DNA from: an uncultured Alphaproteobacteria bacterium
GTDB lineage: Bacteria > Pseudomonadota > Alphaproteobacteria > Rs-D84
Direction: 5' to 3'
NCBI GenBank assembly: GCA_944389595.1
Contig: CALXMY010000006.1
Location: forward strand, 1 to 44,283
DNA length: 44,283 nucleotides
This document shows positions 1-8,972 of the stretch, piece by piece. Each line of letters opens with the position of its first letter. Positions within the stretch are counted from its first letter, which is position 1. The notes under the pieces were generated by a model. It saw only the letters and a program-made list of their open reading frames with translations. It was not told where the DNA came from and made no database searches. Made by a program: the position numbers and the translations under genes.

Positions 1-25
1 AAAAATCCGCCGGATGGCGGATTTT
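1..25 (-). terminator. Intrinsic terminator of rnpB
   Basis: On the minus strand an 8-bp GC-rich stem (AATCCGCC / GGCGGATT, loop ATCC) is followed by a T run, directly after the 3' end of RNase P RNA. Confidence 0.85.
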
Positions 26-358
26 GCAGACAGACGATAAGCCGGATTCTGTTCTGCCCTGGGCCAGTCGTTTTCAACCAGCCCAGGGTAGCAAGCATAA
101 TTAGTCTGCATAATGTGTTACCACAAAATGTCAAGCCCTCTACCCGTTCCCGTGTCTGGGACCCACAATTGGGAACCTATTTGAGGTTGCTGCGCATAGA
201 GATTGCCCGTTTCACCCGATATTTTTCAATCGATTCGTCACTGTTGCTCTAATCGTCGGGTCGCCCCGCTCGGTCATTAGCCGATATGCTGTCCCATGCA
301 GTCCGGACTTTCCTCCGATCCAAATGAATTTGGTATCAGCTATGCTTTGTCTGTCTGC
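26..358 (-). ncRNA. rnpB: RNase P RNA (bacterial type A-like)
   Basis: This is the catalytic RNA of ribonuclease P, which removes 5' leaders from pre-tRNAs. Read on the minus strand it starts with GCAGACAGAC, which pairs exactly with GTCTGTCTGC at the 3' end (helix P1). The near-universal 5' core GGAGGAAAGTCCGGAC is present at about 303-318, followed by CATGGGACAGC. The 3' core with CCGGCTTATC lies at about 36-45, and a GGGTGAAACGGGCAA element near 205-219 fits the conserved P15/J15 region. The length of about 333 nt is below the usual 350-400 nt but all the hallmark cores are visible. The ends are set by the P1 pairing and may be off by a few bases. Confidence 0.95.
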
Positions 359-369
359 GTTGGAATAAA

Positions 370-397
370 ATTTTATCATTGTTTTTGCGAATTTCAA
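370..397 (-). promoter_or_regulatory. Promoter of rnpB
   Basis: On the minus strand TTGAAA (-35, 392-397), a 16-bp spacer and TAAAAT (-10, 370-375) place transcription start near 363, about 5 nt before the P1 helix of rnpB. Confidence 0.7.
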
Positions 398-487
398 TCG
401 AAAATACTTTTTGACTTGCAACACATATGCCATTTTTTATAAAATAATATGAAAAAAGGAAAAAGATTCAGAAGGTAGGAAATTTTT

Positions 488-3223
488 ATGTCACGAATTT
501 TGCGGTATTTAGCGTGTTTGTTTATGTTGATTTTTGCGGGTAATGCATTGGCCGGCGCGTATTATTGCCCCAGTATGAAAAAATATACCAGTTGTGAACA
601 GGGGTATTACGTTGATGATTGCGGAAGTTACCGTGACGGGCGGTTGCTATCAACCACTCGTTTAACTGTTGGAAACAAATGTGAGCCATGTCCGACCGGT
701 TATTCGTGCCAGGGTGGACGATATTGCCCCAAAAGGGCCGGTGTGACGATTAAGTATAATTTAAATGGCGGGTCGGGCACCGCCCCGGCGGATAAAACAT
801 GCAATCAGGGCGTGGCATGTACTCTGGATAAAGGAACGTCAACAACTTATTATCGTGCGGGTTATGTTTTAATTGGTTGGTCAACCGATCCGGATGCTAC
901 CACCGGGTCATGGTCAATGTTTATCAGTTCAATTGGAACGGTAAATTTGTATGCAGTGTGGCGACCGTGTGCGGCCGGAACGTATAAGGGTGGTTCGGGG
1001 GTTACGCCGATTAGTGCCTGTTCGGAATGTCCGGCATTGACTGACGGGCTTGAATATTACGCGCCGATACCGGCAACCGCCATTACAGAGTGTTTCCAAG
1101 CGACTTCTGATGCCAGCACGGTTGATTCAGATTGTGCATCTGTTACATATCAGAATTCGCCAGCAGTTATACAAACTGCAAATGCAGATGGTACATGGGG
1201 ACGTATTTCTATATCGGCTTTTGTTGGAGCTGTACCGGGCTCGTATGTTAACTATATAGATACAGATAATACAGATGCTTCGCAAATTTGTATTCCGTGT
1301 ACTGGTGCAACATACAGCGAGGGTGGCCAAGTGGCTGAATGTACCCAATGTCCGGCGGGTTATCGCGATGGGCCGGCCGCCACCAGTGAACAGGGATGCA
1401 TTATGAATGTTGATGCCGGGTATCATGTCGCCACCGCAAATGCCAGCACCGCGACCAAGTGTGTAGCCGGCACGTACAAGGAGGGCCCATATGATGTTAA
1501 TTATGGATCAACGTCCACATGCGACAGTTGCCCCGCACTGACGGATGGATTTGAATTCCCCCAGGAATTTGCCGGGGCAACATCATGGAGTGGATGTATA
1601 CAGGTTTCGTATGATGCGCATGCGGTAAACGAGTATTGTGCGCCGAACAGCGTTGAGCAATCTTTTTTGATACAAGCAGCGGCCAGTCCAACAACGTGGG
1701 GTGTCGGTGGTATGACCCAGGGCGCGGCCGTGGACGGCGCGTATTTGGATACTTCCGTTGCATCTGATCCGGTTGCGGATTGGTCAAAAGTATGTCAATT
1801 ATGCCCGGCGGGCTATCGCGATGGCAGTGGTGCAAATAATATTAATGGATGTGTGATGAATGTTGACGGTGGGTATCATGTGGGTACCGCAAATGCCAGC
1901 ACTGCGACCCAGTGCAGTGCCGATACGTATATGGGGGCGCATGATGTTAATTATGGATCAACATCCACATGTGATACGTGTCCATCGGGGTATCCGAACT
2001 CTGTTGCCGGTTCCGATGCCATAACTGATTGTTACAGTGATACTAAACAACGCCCATGGACCGGCAGCCAGGTAAACGGTTCGGTGCCATCGGGATGTTA
2101 CCGTGTGACGGCATGGAATTCTTGTTCGATCGGAACATGTTCGTATACGGCATATTCGAACGAGGATGGTACCGCCGATGGTGCCCACAAATCTGGGTGC
2201 ACATCAAATGATGACAATTGCACCAAAACGCCCAGTCAGGTTACCGCGCGTGCCGGACATTATGTCAGTGGCGCAACGTGCCCCGAGTGCAAGGCCGGTC
2301 AGTTTCAGAATATCGATGACAACAGTGTTAACGGTTGTTATCTGTGTACTGGCAATACATATGCCGAGGGCACGGGAAATACAGACTGTACATTGTGTGA
2401 CGACGGGTATGCAATTACTGCGGGCAGCGCATCCGTGTATCATGATGAACGTTCGGATTGTCGCATAACTTGCAAACCGGGTACCGGGGTGTTCACACCA
2501 TATGAACAATGCACGACAAAGGCGGGCACATGGTATATTGATAAAACGCATACTGTGAATGCGGGCGATACCAGTGATGATTATATGAATTATTGTATCG
2601 CAGGGTATTCAACACCACGTACAACGTCGCCCAGCGATCATGATGCGGTTGGTGATTGCACTATTTCGTGCGATGCCGGCACACGAATTGCCAAGGTAAA
2701 TGCGACAAGTTGCACGACACCGTCGGGTAATTGGTATATTGGCGCACATTCGGTATCCCAGGGTGATATCAGTCCGGTGAATAACTGTTTAACAAATTAC
2801 ACAATTACCGGGACATCGCCATCAAATCATGATAATGTCAATGACTGCAAGATTTCGTGCGATGGTGGTGAATATTTGGCCACGAAAAATGCGACATCGT
2901 GTTCCGATGTTACGCCGGGGTATTGGGCGGCAGCGTCCACCGTGTCCCAGGGCAGCACCGGTGTTCGCAACCCATGTGCGTCTGGGCTGACCACAATCGG
3001 ATTTGGTGCCGGTGCGGACGAAGACGGGGATTGCGGGCGCGTGTTGCATATTGGCGACGATACATTATATCTGCGCAGTGATAAAAAGACCACCCATGCA
3101 TTGCATGTCGGAATTAATGGCACGACATTTTATGGTAACATGGGAACGGATTTGTCGCGTGGGTCGTTGCGGATTAAGTTGGGCTCAACAACGTATTCCG
3201 TGTATGATGACAGTATGGAATAA
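488..3223 (+). CDS. Large secreted cysteine-rich repeat protein
   Basis: This is a 911-residue protein with an N-terminal signal peptide (hydrophobic core LACLFMLIFAG, likely cleavage after ALA near residue 22). Residues about 85-157 resemble an InlB B-repeat/Listeria-Bacteroides repeat (YNLNGG... GYVLIGWST... VNLYAVW). The rest is built from Cys-rich modules with CPAGYRDG, NVDxGYHV, TANASTAT and NYGSTSTCD motifs, recurring about every 151 residues. A second repeat type of about 55 residues (ISCxxG, GxWYI, TSPSxHD) lies in the last third. A conserved-looking tail (LHIGDDTLYLRSDKKTTHAL) ends the protein. The start is supported by an AAGGTAGGA ribosome binding site. I infer an exported surface protein, possibly an adhesin; the ligand is unknown. 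A shorter relative is at 32760-33638. Confidence 0.88.
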   Translation: MSRILRYLACLFMLIFAGNALAGAYYCPSMKKYTSCEQGYYVDDCGSYRDGRLLSTTRLTVGNKCEPCPTGYSCQGGRYCPKRAGVTIKYNLNGGSGTAPADKTCNQGVACTLDKGTSTTYYRAGYVLIGWSTDPDATTGSWSMFISSIGTVNLYAVWRPCAAGTYKGGSGVTPISACSECPALTDGLEYYAPIPATAITECFQATSDASTVDSDCASVTYQNSPAVIQTANADGTWGRISISAFVGAVPGSYVNYIDTDNTDASQICIPCTGATYSEGGQVAECTQCPAGYRDGPAATSEQGCIMNVDAGYHVATANASTATKCVAGTYKEGPYDVNYGSTSTCDSCPALTDGFEFPQEFAGATSWSGCIQVSYDAHAVNEYCAPNSVEQSFLIQAAASPTTWGVGGMTQGAAVDGAYLDTSVASDPVADWSKVCQLCPAGYRDGSGANNINGCVMNVDGGYHVGTANASTATQCSADTYMGAHDVNYGSTSTCDTCPSGYPNSVAGSDAITDCYSDTKQRPWTGSQVNGSVPSGCYRVTAWNSCSIGTCSYTAYSNEDGTADGAHKSGCTSNDDNCTKTPSQVTARAGHYVSGATCPECKAGQFQNIDDNSVNGCYLCTGNTYAEGTGNTDCTLCDDGYAITAGSASVYHDERSDCRITCKPGTGVFTPYEQCTTKAGTWYIDKTHTVNAGDTSDDYMNYCIAGYSTPRTTSPSDHDAVGDCTISCDAGTRIAKVNATSCTTPSGNWYIGAHSVSQGDISPVNNCLTNYTITGTSPSNHDNVNDCKISCDGGEYLATKNATSCSDVTPGYWAAASTVSQGSTGVRNPCASGLTTIGFGAGADEDGDCGRVLHIGDDTLYLRSDKKTTHALHVGINGTTFYGNMGTDLSRGSLRIKLGSTTYSVYDDSME
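970..2010 (+). repeat. Intragenic tandem Cys-rich modules
   Basis: Within the large secreted protein a module of about 151 codons recurs. CPAGYRDG occurs at 1349 and again at 1802, each followed by MNVD-GYHV, TANASTAT and DVNYGSTSTCD. The DNA itself is similar over long stretches (for example ATGTTAATTATGGATCAAC near 1493 and 1943), so recombination between modules is possible. A partial earlier unit starts near 970 (CxAGTYKGG ... CPALTDG). Confidence 0.75.
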
Positions 3224-3224
3224 A

Positions 3225-3248
3225 AAAACGGGGCGGATGCCCCGTTTT
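3225..3248 (+). terminator. Intrinsic terminator after the Cys-rich gene
   Basis: A perfect 10-bp stem AAAACGGGGC / GCCCCGTTTT with loop GGAT begins 2 nt after the stop codon and ends in TTTT. Confidence 0.88.
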
Positions 3249-3249
3249 A

Positions 3250-3560
3250 GTTACTGGTTACTCGTAACTGGTTACTCGTGATTTCCCCCCCCCCCGTCGT
3301 GCAAAGCACGACACCCCCCCCGCCCAGGTTCCACCCACGCAAACTTTGTTTGCGCGGGGCCCGGGGGCGGTGGGCATTAGTGTGTTTTCCGTTGTGATAA
3401 ACCACCCCGCCAGCCTGTCACCCTGTGGCTTGACCACGGGGGCCGGGTCATTAAAAACTTATTTGCGTCAGCAAATATCAAATTGAATAAAAATAAGTGT
3501 CGCTTTCGCGACGAGTTTATAAGACCTGAATCCCTGGGGCAAGCCCCAGGATGACAAATA
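3250..3560. repeat. Composite intergenic repeat, copy 1
   Basis: This roughly 310-bp non-coding stretch is homologous to 33746-34230. In order it holds a GTTACTCGT-rich direct repeat, an 11-base C tract (3285-3295), the palindrome GTCGTGC AAA GCACGAC, a second C tract, a conserved GGTGGGCATT block, a left arm CCTGTCACCCTGTGGCTTG (from about 3413), a spacer with a small hairpin (GTCGC TTTC GCGAC), and a right arm CTGGGGCAAGCCCCAGGATG (from 3534). The two arms are REP-like units facing each other. No convincing gene is visible; short reading frames here come from the repeat. Confidence 0.8.
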
Positions 3561-3627
3561 ATAAGCCCCCCCCCGCGCAATAACAATGGGTGCGCAGCAC
3601 GTCAAAATGACATTTTTATTGTTTGGT

Positions 3628-3840
3628 CTATTCCCCCTGGTGGCGGGCGGCGGTTAGTGCCGTGCGCAGGGACTGTTCCGCAATCTGGCGGATTTTTTGC
3701 GCAAATGTACGCAGATTTAACGTGTCGGCAACCGAGTCCGCAAAAATTTGGGAAATATATTCAATTTGCGTCGGCGCAACAATAAAAACTTCACTGGTTA
3801 TATTTGCCGGATTCAGTCGGCGTATGTTCGTTTCGCGCAT
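3628..3840 (-). CDS. Small protein of unknown function, divergent from secA
   Basis: This is a 70-residue reading frame with no signal peptide, predicted to be largely helical; I do not recognise the family. It is supported by an AGGGGGG ribosome binding site 6 nt before the ATG and by a promoter with a perfect TATAAT box about 60 bp upstream. It is divergent from secA, with overlapping -35 boxes. A frame on the opposite strand over the same bases has no comparable start signals. The gene could be a lineage-specific protein. Confidence 0.6.
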   Translation of the reverse strand: MRETNIRRLNPANITSEVFIVAPTQIEYISQIFADSVADTLNLRTFAQKIRQIAEQSLRTALTAARHQGE

Positions 3841-3900
3841 ATTTACCCCCCTGATGTCGATAATTTTTTCAATTTCGTACTTGTTTGTTTACTTTATTGC

Positions 3901-3928
3901 ATTATATCATAAAGTATCTTGACCGCAA
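3901..3928 (-). promoter_or_regulatory. Promoter of the 70-residue gene
   Basis: On the minus strand TTGCGG (3923-3928), a 16-bp spacer and TATAAT (3901-3906) point towards the small gene. The -35 box overlaps the -35 box of the divergent secA promoter. Confidence 0.6.
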
Positions 3929-3947
3929 GGTGCAAAATTGCTATACC
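3919..3947 (+). promoter_or_regulatory. Promoter of secA
   Basis: TTGACC (3919-3924), a 17-bp spacer and TATACC (3942-3947) put transcription start near 3954, about 22 nt before the secA start codon. Confidence 0.6.
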
Positions 3948-3975
3948 ATCAAGGGAAAAAGACAAGGAATTTGGT

Positions 3976-6585
3976 ATGTTGAAAAATGTTATTGGAAAAT
4001 TGTTGGGCTCGGCCAACGACAGAATTGTTAAATCTTATGACAAGGTTGTTTCACTGATTAATGATTTGGAACCAAAATATCATGCAATGTCTGATGCGGA
4101 ATTGCGCGACCAGACTGATGTTTTGCGCAAACGTTTACAGGACGGCGAAAAAGAAAAAAATATTTTGCCTGATGCGTTCGCCCTGGTGCGCGAGGCGGCA
4201 AAACGGTCCATTGGGCTGCGGCACTTTAATGTGCAATTAATTGGTGGTATGGTTTTAAATAATGGTCAAATTGCGGAAATGAAAACCGGTGAAGGGAAAA
4301 CATTGGTCGCAACATTGGCGTTGTATCTAAAGGCCCTGCACGGCAAAGGTGCACATTTGATTACTGTGAATGATTATTTGGCATCGCGTGACGCGGAATG
4401 GATGGGTCAGGTTTATCGATTTTTGGGAATGACCGTCGGCGTTATTCAGCATGATATGACTGATGATGAACGCCGCAATGCGTATGCGTGCGATATTACG
4501 TATGTGACTAATTCGGAATTGGGATTTGATTATTTGCGCGATAATATGAAGTTTTCCAAGGCTCAACAGGTGTTGCGTCCGTTATATTTTGCAATCGTTG
4601 ACGAAGTGGACAGTATTTTGATTGACGAGGCCCGTACCCCGTTGATTATTTCAGGCCCGTCCGAAGATACCAGCGAATTATATGAAAAAGTTGATGCGGT
4701 TGTTGCGCAATTGGGGGCCGATGATTATAAGAAAGACGAAAAAGACAGACATGTTACATTGACCGAAAGCGGCGTTGATACTGCGACACGTTTGTTAAAA
4801 GATGCCGGTTTGTTGGTGGGTGATAATTTGTATGCGTCTGAAAATGCGGCGTTGGTTATGCATATACAACAGTCGCTGTTGGCGCATCATTTGTATCAGA
4901 AAAATGTTAACTATGTCGTGCGCAATGGCGAGGTTTTAATTGTCGATGAATTTACCGGACGTGTTATGACCGGGCGGCGTTTCGGCAAAGGGTTGCACCA
5001 GGCAATCGAAGCCAAGGAACATGTCAAGGTTCAACCGGAAAATCAGACTGTGTCCAGTATTTCATATCAGAATTTGTTCCGTTTGTATCCAACGCTGTCG
5101 GGTATGACGGGAACTGCCATGACCGAGGCCGCAGAATTCGAAGAAATATATAAATTGCGTGTGGTGTCAATCCCGACTAATCGTCCGGTGGCACGTATTG
5201 ATCATCATGATGAAATATATCGCAACAAAGATGAAAAATACGATGCGATTATTAAACAAATCGAAGATTGTATGTCGCGCAAGCAGCCTGTGTTGGTGGG
5301 AACTGTATCGATTGAAAAATCCGAAGAATTGGCCGCTATTGTGCGCAAACGTTTGGGGATTAGCCCGGCCGTGTTAAATGCAAAACACCATGAATCCGAG
5401 GCGAAAATTGTTGCCCAGGCGGGCGCACCTGGTGCGGTTACAATTGCAACCAATATGGCGGGGCGCGGAACTGATATTAAACTGGGTGGAAATGCCGAGG
5501 AATTAATCGCGGAACTGTCGCCCGAAGATCCGGATTTTGATGCCAAAAAGAAAGAAATTTATGATCGCATAGAGGCTAATAAAAAGCAGGTTTTGGATGC
5601 GGGTGGTTTGTATGTTATTGGTACAGAACGTCATGAATCGCGCCGTATTGATAACCAATTGCGTGGGCGTTCCGGCCGCCAGGGCGACCCGGGTGATTCA
5701 AAATTCTTTTTGGCATTGGATGATGATTTGATGCGCATATTTGGCGCGGCGCGGTTACAGGGAATGTTAACCACGTTGGGTTTGAAACCGGGCGAAGCTA
5801 TTACGCACCCGTGGATTACCAAGGCATTGGAAAAAGCACAAAAACGCGTGGAAACACGATATTTTGAATCGCGCAAAGAATTATTGAAATATGATGATGT
5901 TATGAACGAACAACGTGGTGTGGTGTACAAACAGCGTGACGATTTGATGGTCAGCGAAGATTTGTCGCCATTGGCGCGCGAAATGATTGGCGATGTCATC
6001 GAAATGATTTGCGAAAATAATATACCTGAAAAATCGCATCCGGCCGATTGGAATGTGCGCGGAATTCATGATGCGATGTTGCGTGCGTTCGCATTGGATA
6101 TAACAGATATTGAAAAATGGAAAACTGATGAAACGATTTCTGAGCGTCGTGCGTACGAGGTTTTGTATAATTTGGCCATGCGTCGTTACGGGCACCAGGC
6201 CGAAAAATATGGGCCTGAATTGATGCAGATGGCATCGCGTCAAATGATGCTGGGGGCGTTGGATTCCGTGTGGAAACGCCATTTGCAACAAATGGATTAT
6301 TTGCAGACCGCGATTGGTTTGCGCGGATATGCCCAGAAAAATCCGTTATACGAATATAAACGCGAGGCATTGGAGTTATTTAAAAATACGATAAATAATT
6401 TTAAAATAATGTCGGTGTCGTATATTTGCCGGATGGAATTAACGCGTGACGATGTTGCCGCGACGGAACGTGAACGTGCACAACATGATGCCGCATTAAA
6501 TGCCGCCGGCGAGGCACGCAGAAATGCGCCCTGTCCGTGTGGTTCGGGATTAAAGTACAAACATTGTTGTGGAAAATTGAAATAA
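3976..6585 (+). CDS. secA: Preprotein translocase ATPase SecA
   Basis: SecA is the motor ATPase that drives unfolded preproteins through the SecYEG channel in the inner membrane. The 869-residue product has the family order: N-terminal helix (MLKNVIGKLLGSANDR), Walker A GEGKT near residue 105, the DEVD box near residue 209, the second helicase half (GTVSIEKSEEL ... TNMAGRGTDIKLGG), HESRRIDNQLRGRSGRQGD, and a C-terminal zinc motif CPCGSGLKYKHCC that binds SecB and ribosomes in the family. The start at 3976 is preferred over an earlier in-frame ATG at 3919 because it matches the family N-terminus and has an AAGGA site 7 nt upstream. Length is slightly under the usual 900. It serves the many exported proteins in this window. 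Confidence 0.98.
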   Translation: MLKNVIGKLLGSANDRIVKSYDKVVSLINDLEPKYHAMSDAELRDQTDVLRKRLQDGEKEKNILPDAFALVREAAKRSIGLRHFNVQLIGGMVLNNGQIAEMKTGEGKTLVATLALYLKALHGKGAHLITVNDYLASRDAEWMGQVYRFLGMTVGVIQHDMTDDERRNAYACDITYVTNSELGFDYLRDNMKFSKAQQVLRPLYFAIVDEVDSILIDEARTPLIISGPSEDTSELYEKVDAVVAQLGADDYKKDEKDRHVTLTESGVDTATRLLKDAGLLVGDNLYASENAALVMHIQQSLLAHHLYQKNVNYVVRNGEVLIVDEFTGRVMTGRRFGKGLHQAIEAKEHVKVQPENQTVSSISYQNLFRLYPTLSGMTGTAMTEAAEFEEIYKLRVVSIPTNRPVARIDHHDEIYRNKDEKYDAIIKQIEDCMSRKQPVLVGTVSIEKSEELAAIVRKRLGISPAVLNAKHHESEAKIVAQAGAPGAVTIATNMAGRGTDIKLGGNAEELIAELSPEDPDFDAKKKEIYDRIEANKKQVLDAGGLYVIGTERHESRRIDNQLRGRSGRQGDPGDSKFFLALDDDLMRIFGAARLQGMLTTLGLKPGEAITHPWITKALEKAQKRVETRYFESRKELLKYDDVMNEQRGVVYKQRDDLMVSEDLSPLAREMIGDVIEMICENNIPEKSHPADWNVRGIHDAMLRAFALDITDIEKWKTDETISERRAYEVLYNLAMRRYGHQAEKYGPELMQMASRQMMLGALDSVWKRHLQQMDYLQTAIGLRGYAQKNPLYEYKREALELFKNTINNFKIMSVSYICRMELTRDDVAATERERAQHDAALNAAGEARRNAPCPCGSGLKYKHCCGKLK

Positions 6586-6610
6586 AAAATGGGGCGAATG
6601 CCCCGTTTTT
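6586..6610. terminator. Bidirectional terminator between secA and pfkA
   Basis: A stem AAAATGGGGC / GCCCCGTTTT with loop GAAT, A-rich on one side and T-rich on the other, sits between the stop codons of the convergent secA and pfkA and can serve both. Confidence 0.85.
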
Positions 6611-6612
6611 AA

Positions 6613-7692
6613 TTATTTTGTTTCGCCGATATAAATTCCCATATTGGTTGCGATTTCTAATAATGGATCATCGGGTGAAACATATGCGTCCGATGTTTTT
6701 AAATCAGGAATATTCGGGTCGGTATTGATGTCACCAGTGTTAAAGAAATCAGCCAGGCTGACCGTTTCGCATACGCAATTATTAATGGCGGTCATAACAT
6801 ATGTTTCGTTGTTTTCAATTGCACGCAATGCGCAATCTGCCATGCGGGCCGCCAATATACGGTCGGCGGCAGTTGTGTCGCCAACACGCTGGGTGTGTTC
6901 GGGGTATGCCGTGCGATTTTCAATACCGGCGGCCGTTAATTTTCGTGAAATCATATCAGCCGGACGGCCGGAATGACCGCGTAATGATATTCCTTCGGAT
7001 ACCAGGATTATTCCATAGTCACGCGGTGAATTTTTAATGTGTTCAATTAATGAATTTACATCAAATTTTATTTCTGGGATTAAAATTGCCGTTGCGCCGA
7101 TGGCGATACCGGCATTTAACGCCAATTGGCCACAATCGCGTCCCATTGTTTGGGTAACAAACCATCTGTGATGGCTGCGTGCGGTCAGCATTAATTGATC
7201 ACAAAAAGATGTTAATTGTTGGACTGCGGTGTTAAATCCAATCGTTTTGTCGGTCAATGGTATATCCATGTCAATTGTTTTCGGAATGCATATCAATTGC
7301 AATCCGGAATATATTTCACGGTTACACCATGCCAAAGATAAACTGCCGTTGCCGCCGATTAATACCACAGCGTCCAGTTTTAATTCCAATAACGATTTAC
7401 GCAATTGTTTATGAAAATGCGATAAACGCCCGGTTTCGGCCGCCGTTTCAAAATTTAATGCGCCGGCGCGGCCATTGTGCAAAAAACTGCCCGCCAGACG
7501 TGCGCATTCGATTGGTAATGTTTCGTTATTAAATTCAATTACACGTGGTGGCGTTTCGCATAATCCGTCCGTGCCATCCAAAATACCAATAACACGCCAT
7601 CCGCGTAATGTGGCCCCGCGATATAATCGTTGGATTACGGTATTCAGACCGGAACAATCACCCCCCGTGGTAAGGATTCCAATGCGTTTCAT
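6613..7692 (-). CDS. pfkA: 6-phosphofructokinase family protein, divergent active site
   Basis: The family phosphorylates fructose 6-phosphate to the 1,6-bisphosphate, the committed step of glycolysis. The 359-residue product has TTGGDCSGLN at the N-terminus, IGGNGS, PKTIDMDIPLTDKTIGF, MGRDCGQLALNAGIAIGA, HTQRVGD and DRILAARM, all in family order. Two core motifs differ from the usual ones: the Mg-binding Asp of GGDGS is Asn here, and TIDND reads TIDMD, although the catalytic first Asp of that motif is kept. Lys before TID is seen in pyrophosphate-dependent and some ATP-dependent members, so the phosphoryl donor cannot be told. The start at 7692 is set by the family N-terminus and an AAGGGAAAG site. 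Confidence 0.88.
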   Translation of the reverse strand: MKRIGILTTGGDCSGLNTVIQRLYRGATLRGWRVIGILDGTDGLCETPPRVIEFNNETLPIECARLAGSFLHNGRAGALNFETAAETGRLSHFHKQLRKSLLELKLDAVVLIGGNGSLSLAWCNREIYSGLQLICIPKTIDMDIPLTDKTIGFNTAVQQLTSFCDQLMLTARSHHRWFVTQTMGRDCGQLALNAGIAIGATAILIPEIKFDVNSLIEHIKNSPRDYGIILVSEGISLRGHSGRPADMISRKLTAAGIENRTAYPEHTQRVGDTTAADRILAARMADCALRAIENNETYVMTAINNCVCETVSLADFFNTGDINTDPNIPDLKTSDAYVSPDDPLLEIATNMGIYIGETK

Positions 7693-7722
7693 TTCTTTCC
7701 CTTTGTAAGATATTTCCACCAT

Positions 7723-7728
7723 ATTATA
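7723..7728 (-). promoter_or_regulatory. -10 box of pfkA
   Basis: A perfect TATAAT on the minus strand lies 31 bp upstream of the pfkA start; only a weak -35 is visible 17 bp further up. Confidence 0.5.
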
Positions 7729-7739
7729 GCACAAATAAG

Positions 7740-7767
7740 TTGACAAAGAAATTATATTTGTAATAAT
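7740..7767 (+). promoter_or_regulatory. Promoter of the LysM operon
   Basis: Perfect TTGACA (7740-7745), a 16-bp spacer and AATAAT (7762-7767) precede the LysM gene with a leader of about 38 nt. Confidence 0.6.
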
Positions 7768-7811
7768 TTGTCCAGATATTAATTTGTTTAAATTTTAGGA
7801 GAATATGCATC

Positions 7812-8972
7812 ATGGCCGGCAATAATATAGGAAAAACAAAGCGTTCAACAGATGATTTAATTAATAACGCAATTGCGCAACAAAACGATTGGATGGAAAA
7901 TCGCAGAAATTTTGCACGACGTTTTTTGAAAACGCTGAATATTTTTGCCCGACCGTCCCAGAAAAATGATGATGCCAATGCGGAAAATGCCGATGTTATA
8001 GTACAGCCCCAGCGTCGCAGTGGGTTGTGTGCATATTGGTTCCCTGTTTTATGTGCAATAGTTGTGGTTTTGATTGCGGTGTGGGTTGCGTTTTTCCATC
8101 GGCCTGTGGAAACAGTCGTAATTGTGCCACCTGTGGCGGCGGCGGAAAATTCGCATATTGTTGCAGAAACTGTCCAACAAATTACCGTGCCGACATTTGA
8201 TATTGTTCGTATTGAACCGACAGGCAAGATTGTTGTTGCCGGACGGTGGCGCGCAAATACCAATGTATCAATTGTAATCAATGGCGAAATTGTCGCAACA
8301 GAACGCACAAATAAAAATGGCGAGTTTGTTTATTCCCCTGCCCATGCATTGGATGTTGGAAATTATACAATTTCATTGATTGGCGTTTCCGAAAACATCA
8401 AATCTGACGAAAATGTTTTTGTATATATTTCGCCACGCGGATATAAAAATTCTGTTTCGTTGTTGATGACACATGACGGCAGTACATTATTACAGGCCCC
8501 AACAATGTTGGTTGATGGTGATTTGTCTGTAACAAAAATTGATTATTTAGATACCGGACGTATTGTTATAACCGGTGATGCATTGCCGCGTTTGCGTGTA
8601 TCATTATCATTAAATGATAAATATTTGGGCTTTGCACGGGTGTCTGATCATAAACATTTCGGATTGGGCGCGGATGTTGGTAAATTACAAGTTGGGCAAA
8701 AATATAAATTAACTGTTCGGTTGCATGATGGCGATGGGCGGACTATTTCCGAAGTAAACCGTAATTTTACTATGCCGGAAATGACGGGCGATGATGATAC
8801 GTATTATACCGTGCGTCGTGGCGATTGTTTGTGGATTATTGCACGTAATTTTCTGCGTCGCGGGGTGTTGTTCAGCATTATCGCCGACCGTAATAATATT
8901 GAAAATCCAAATTTAATTTTCCCGGAACAAACGTTGCAAATACCAACAAACAGCGCGGAACAAATTGAATGA
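7812..8972 (+). CDS. Membrane-anchored LysM protein
   Basis: This 386-residue protein has a basic cytoplasmic N-terminus, one membrane segment at about residues 72-95, a periplasmic region that looks like two Ig-like beta domains (IVVAGRWRANTNVSIVING ... RIVITGDALPRLRVSL), and a C-terminal LysM domain at about 335-380 (YYTVRRGDCLWIIARNFLR ... NPNLIFPEQTLQIP). LysM binds peptidoglycan, so the protein probably links inner membrane and cell wall. The arrangement resembles alphaproteobacterial LysM proteins with Ig-like repeats. An AGGAG site lies 10 nt before the ATG. It overlaps the next gene by 4 bp and is probably co-transcribed with it. Confidence 0.85.
   Translation: MAGNNIGKTKRSTDDLINNAIAQQNDWMENRRNFARRFLKTLNIFARPSQKNDDANAENADVIVQPQRRSGLCAYWFPVLCAIVVVLIAVWVAFFHRPVETVVIVPPVAAAENSHIVAETVQQITVPTFDIVRIEPTGKIVVAGRWRANTNVSIVINGEIVATERTNKNGEFVYSPAHALDVGNYTISLIGVSENIKSDENVFVYISPRGYKNSVSLLMTHDGSTLLQAPTMLVDGDLSVTKIDYLDTGRIVITGDALPRLRVSLSLNDKYLGFARVSDHKHFGLGADVGKLQVGQKYKLTVRLHDGDGRTISEVNRNFTMPEMTGDDDTYYTVRRGDCLWIIARNFLRRGVLFSIIADRNNIENPNLIFPEQTLQIPTNSAEQIE

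Noticed and set aside
3377..3586. A 69-codon minus-strand frame in the first composite repeat
   Set aside because: Encoded entirely by repeat modules that recur elsewhere in non-coding DNA.
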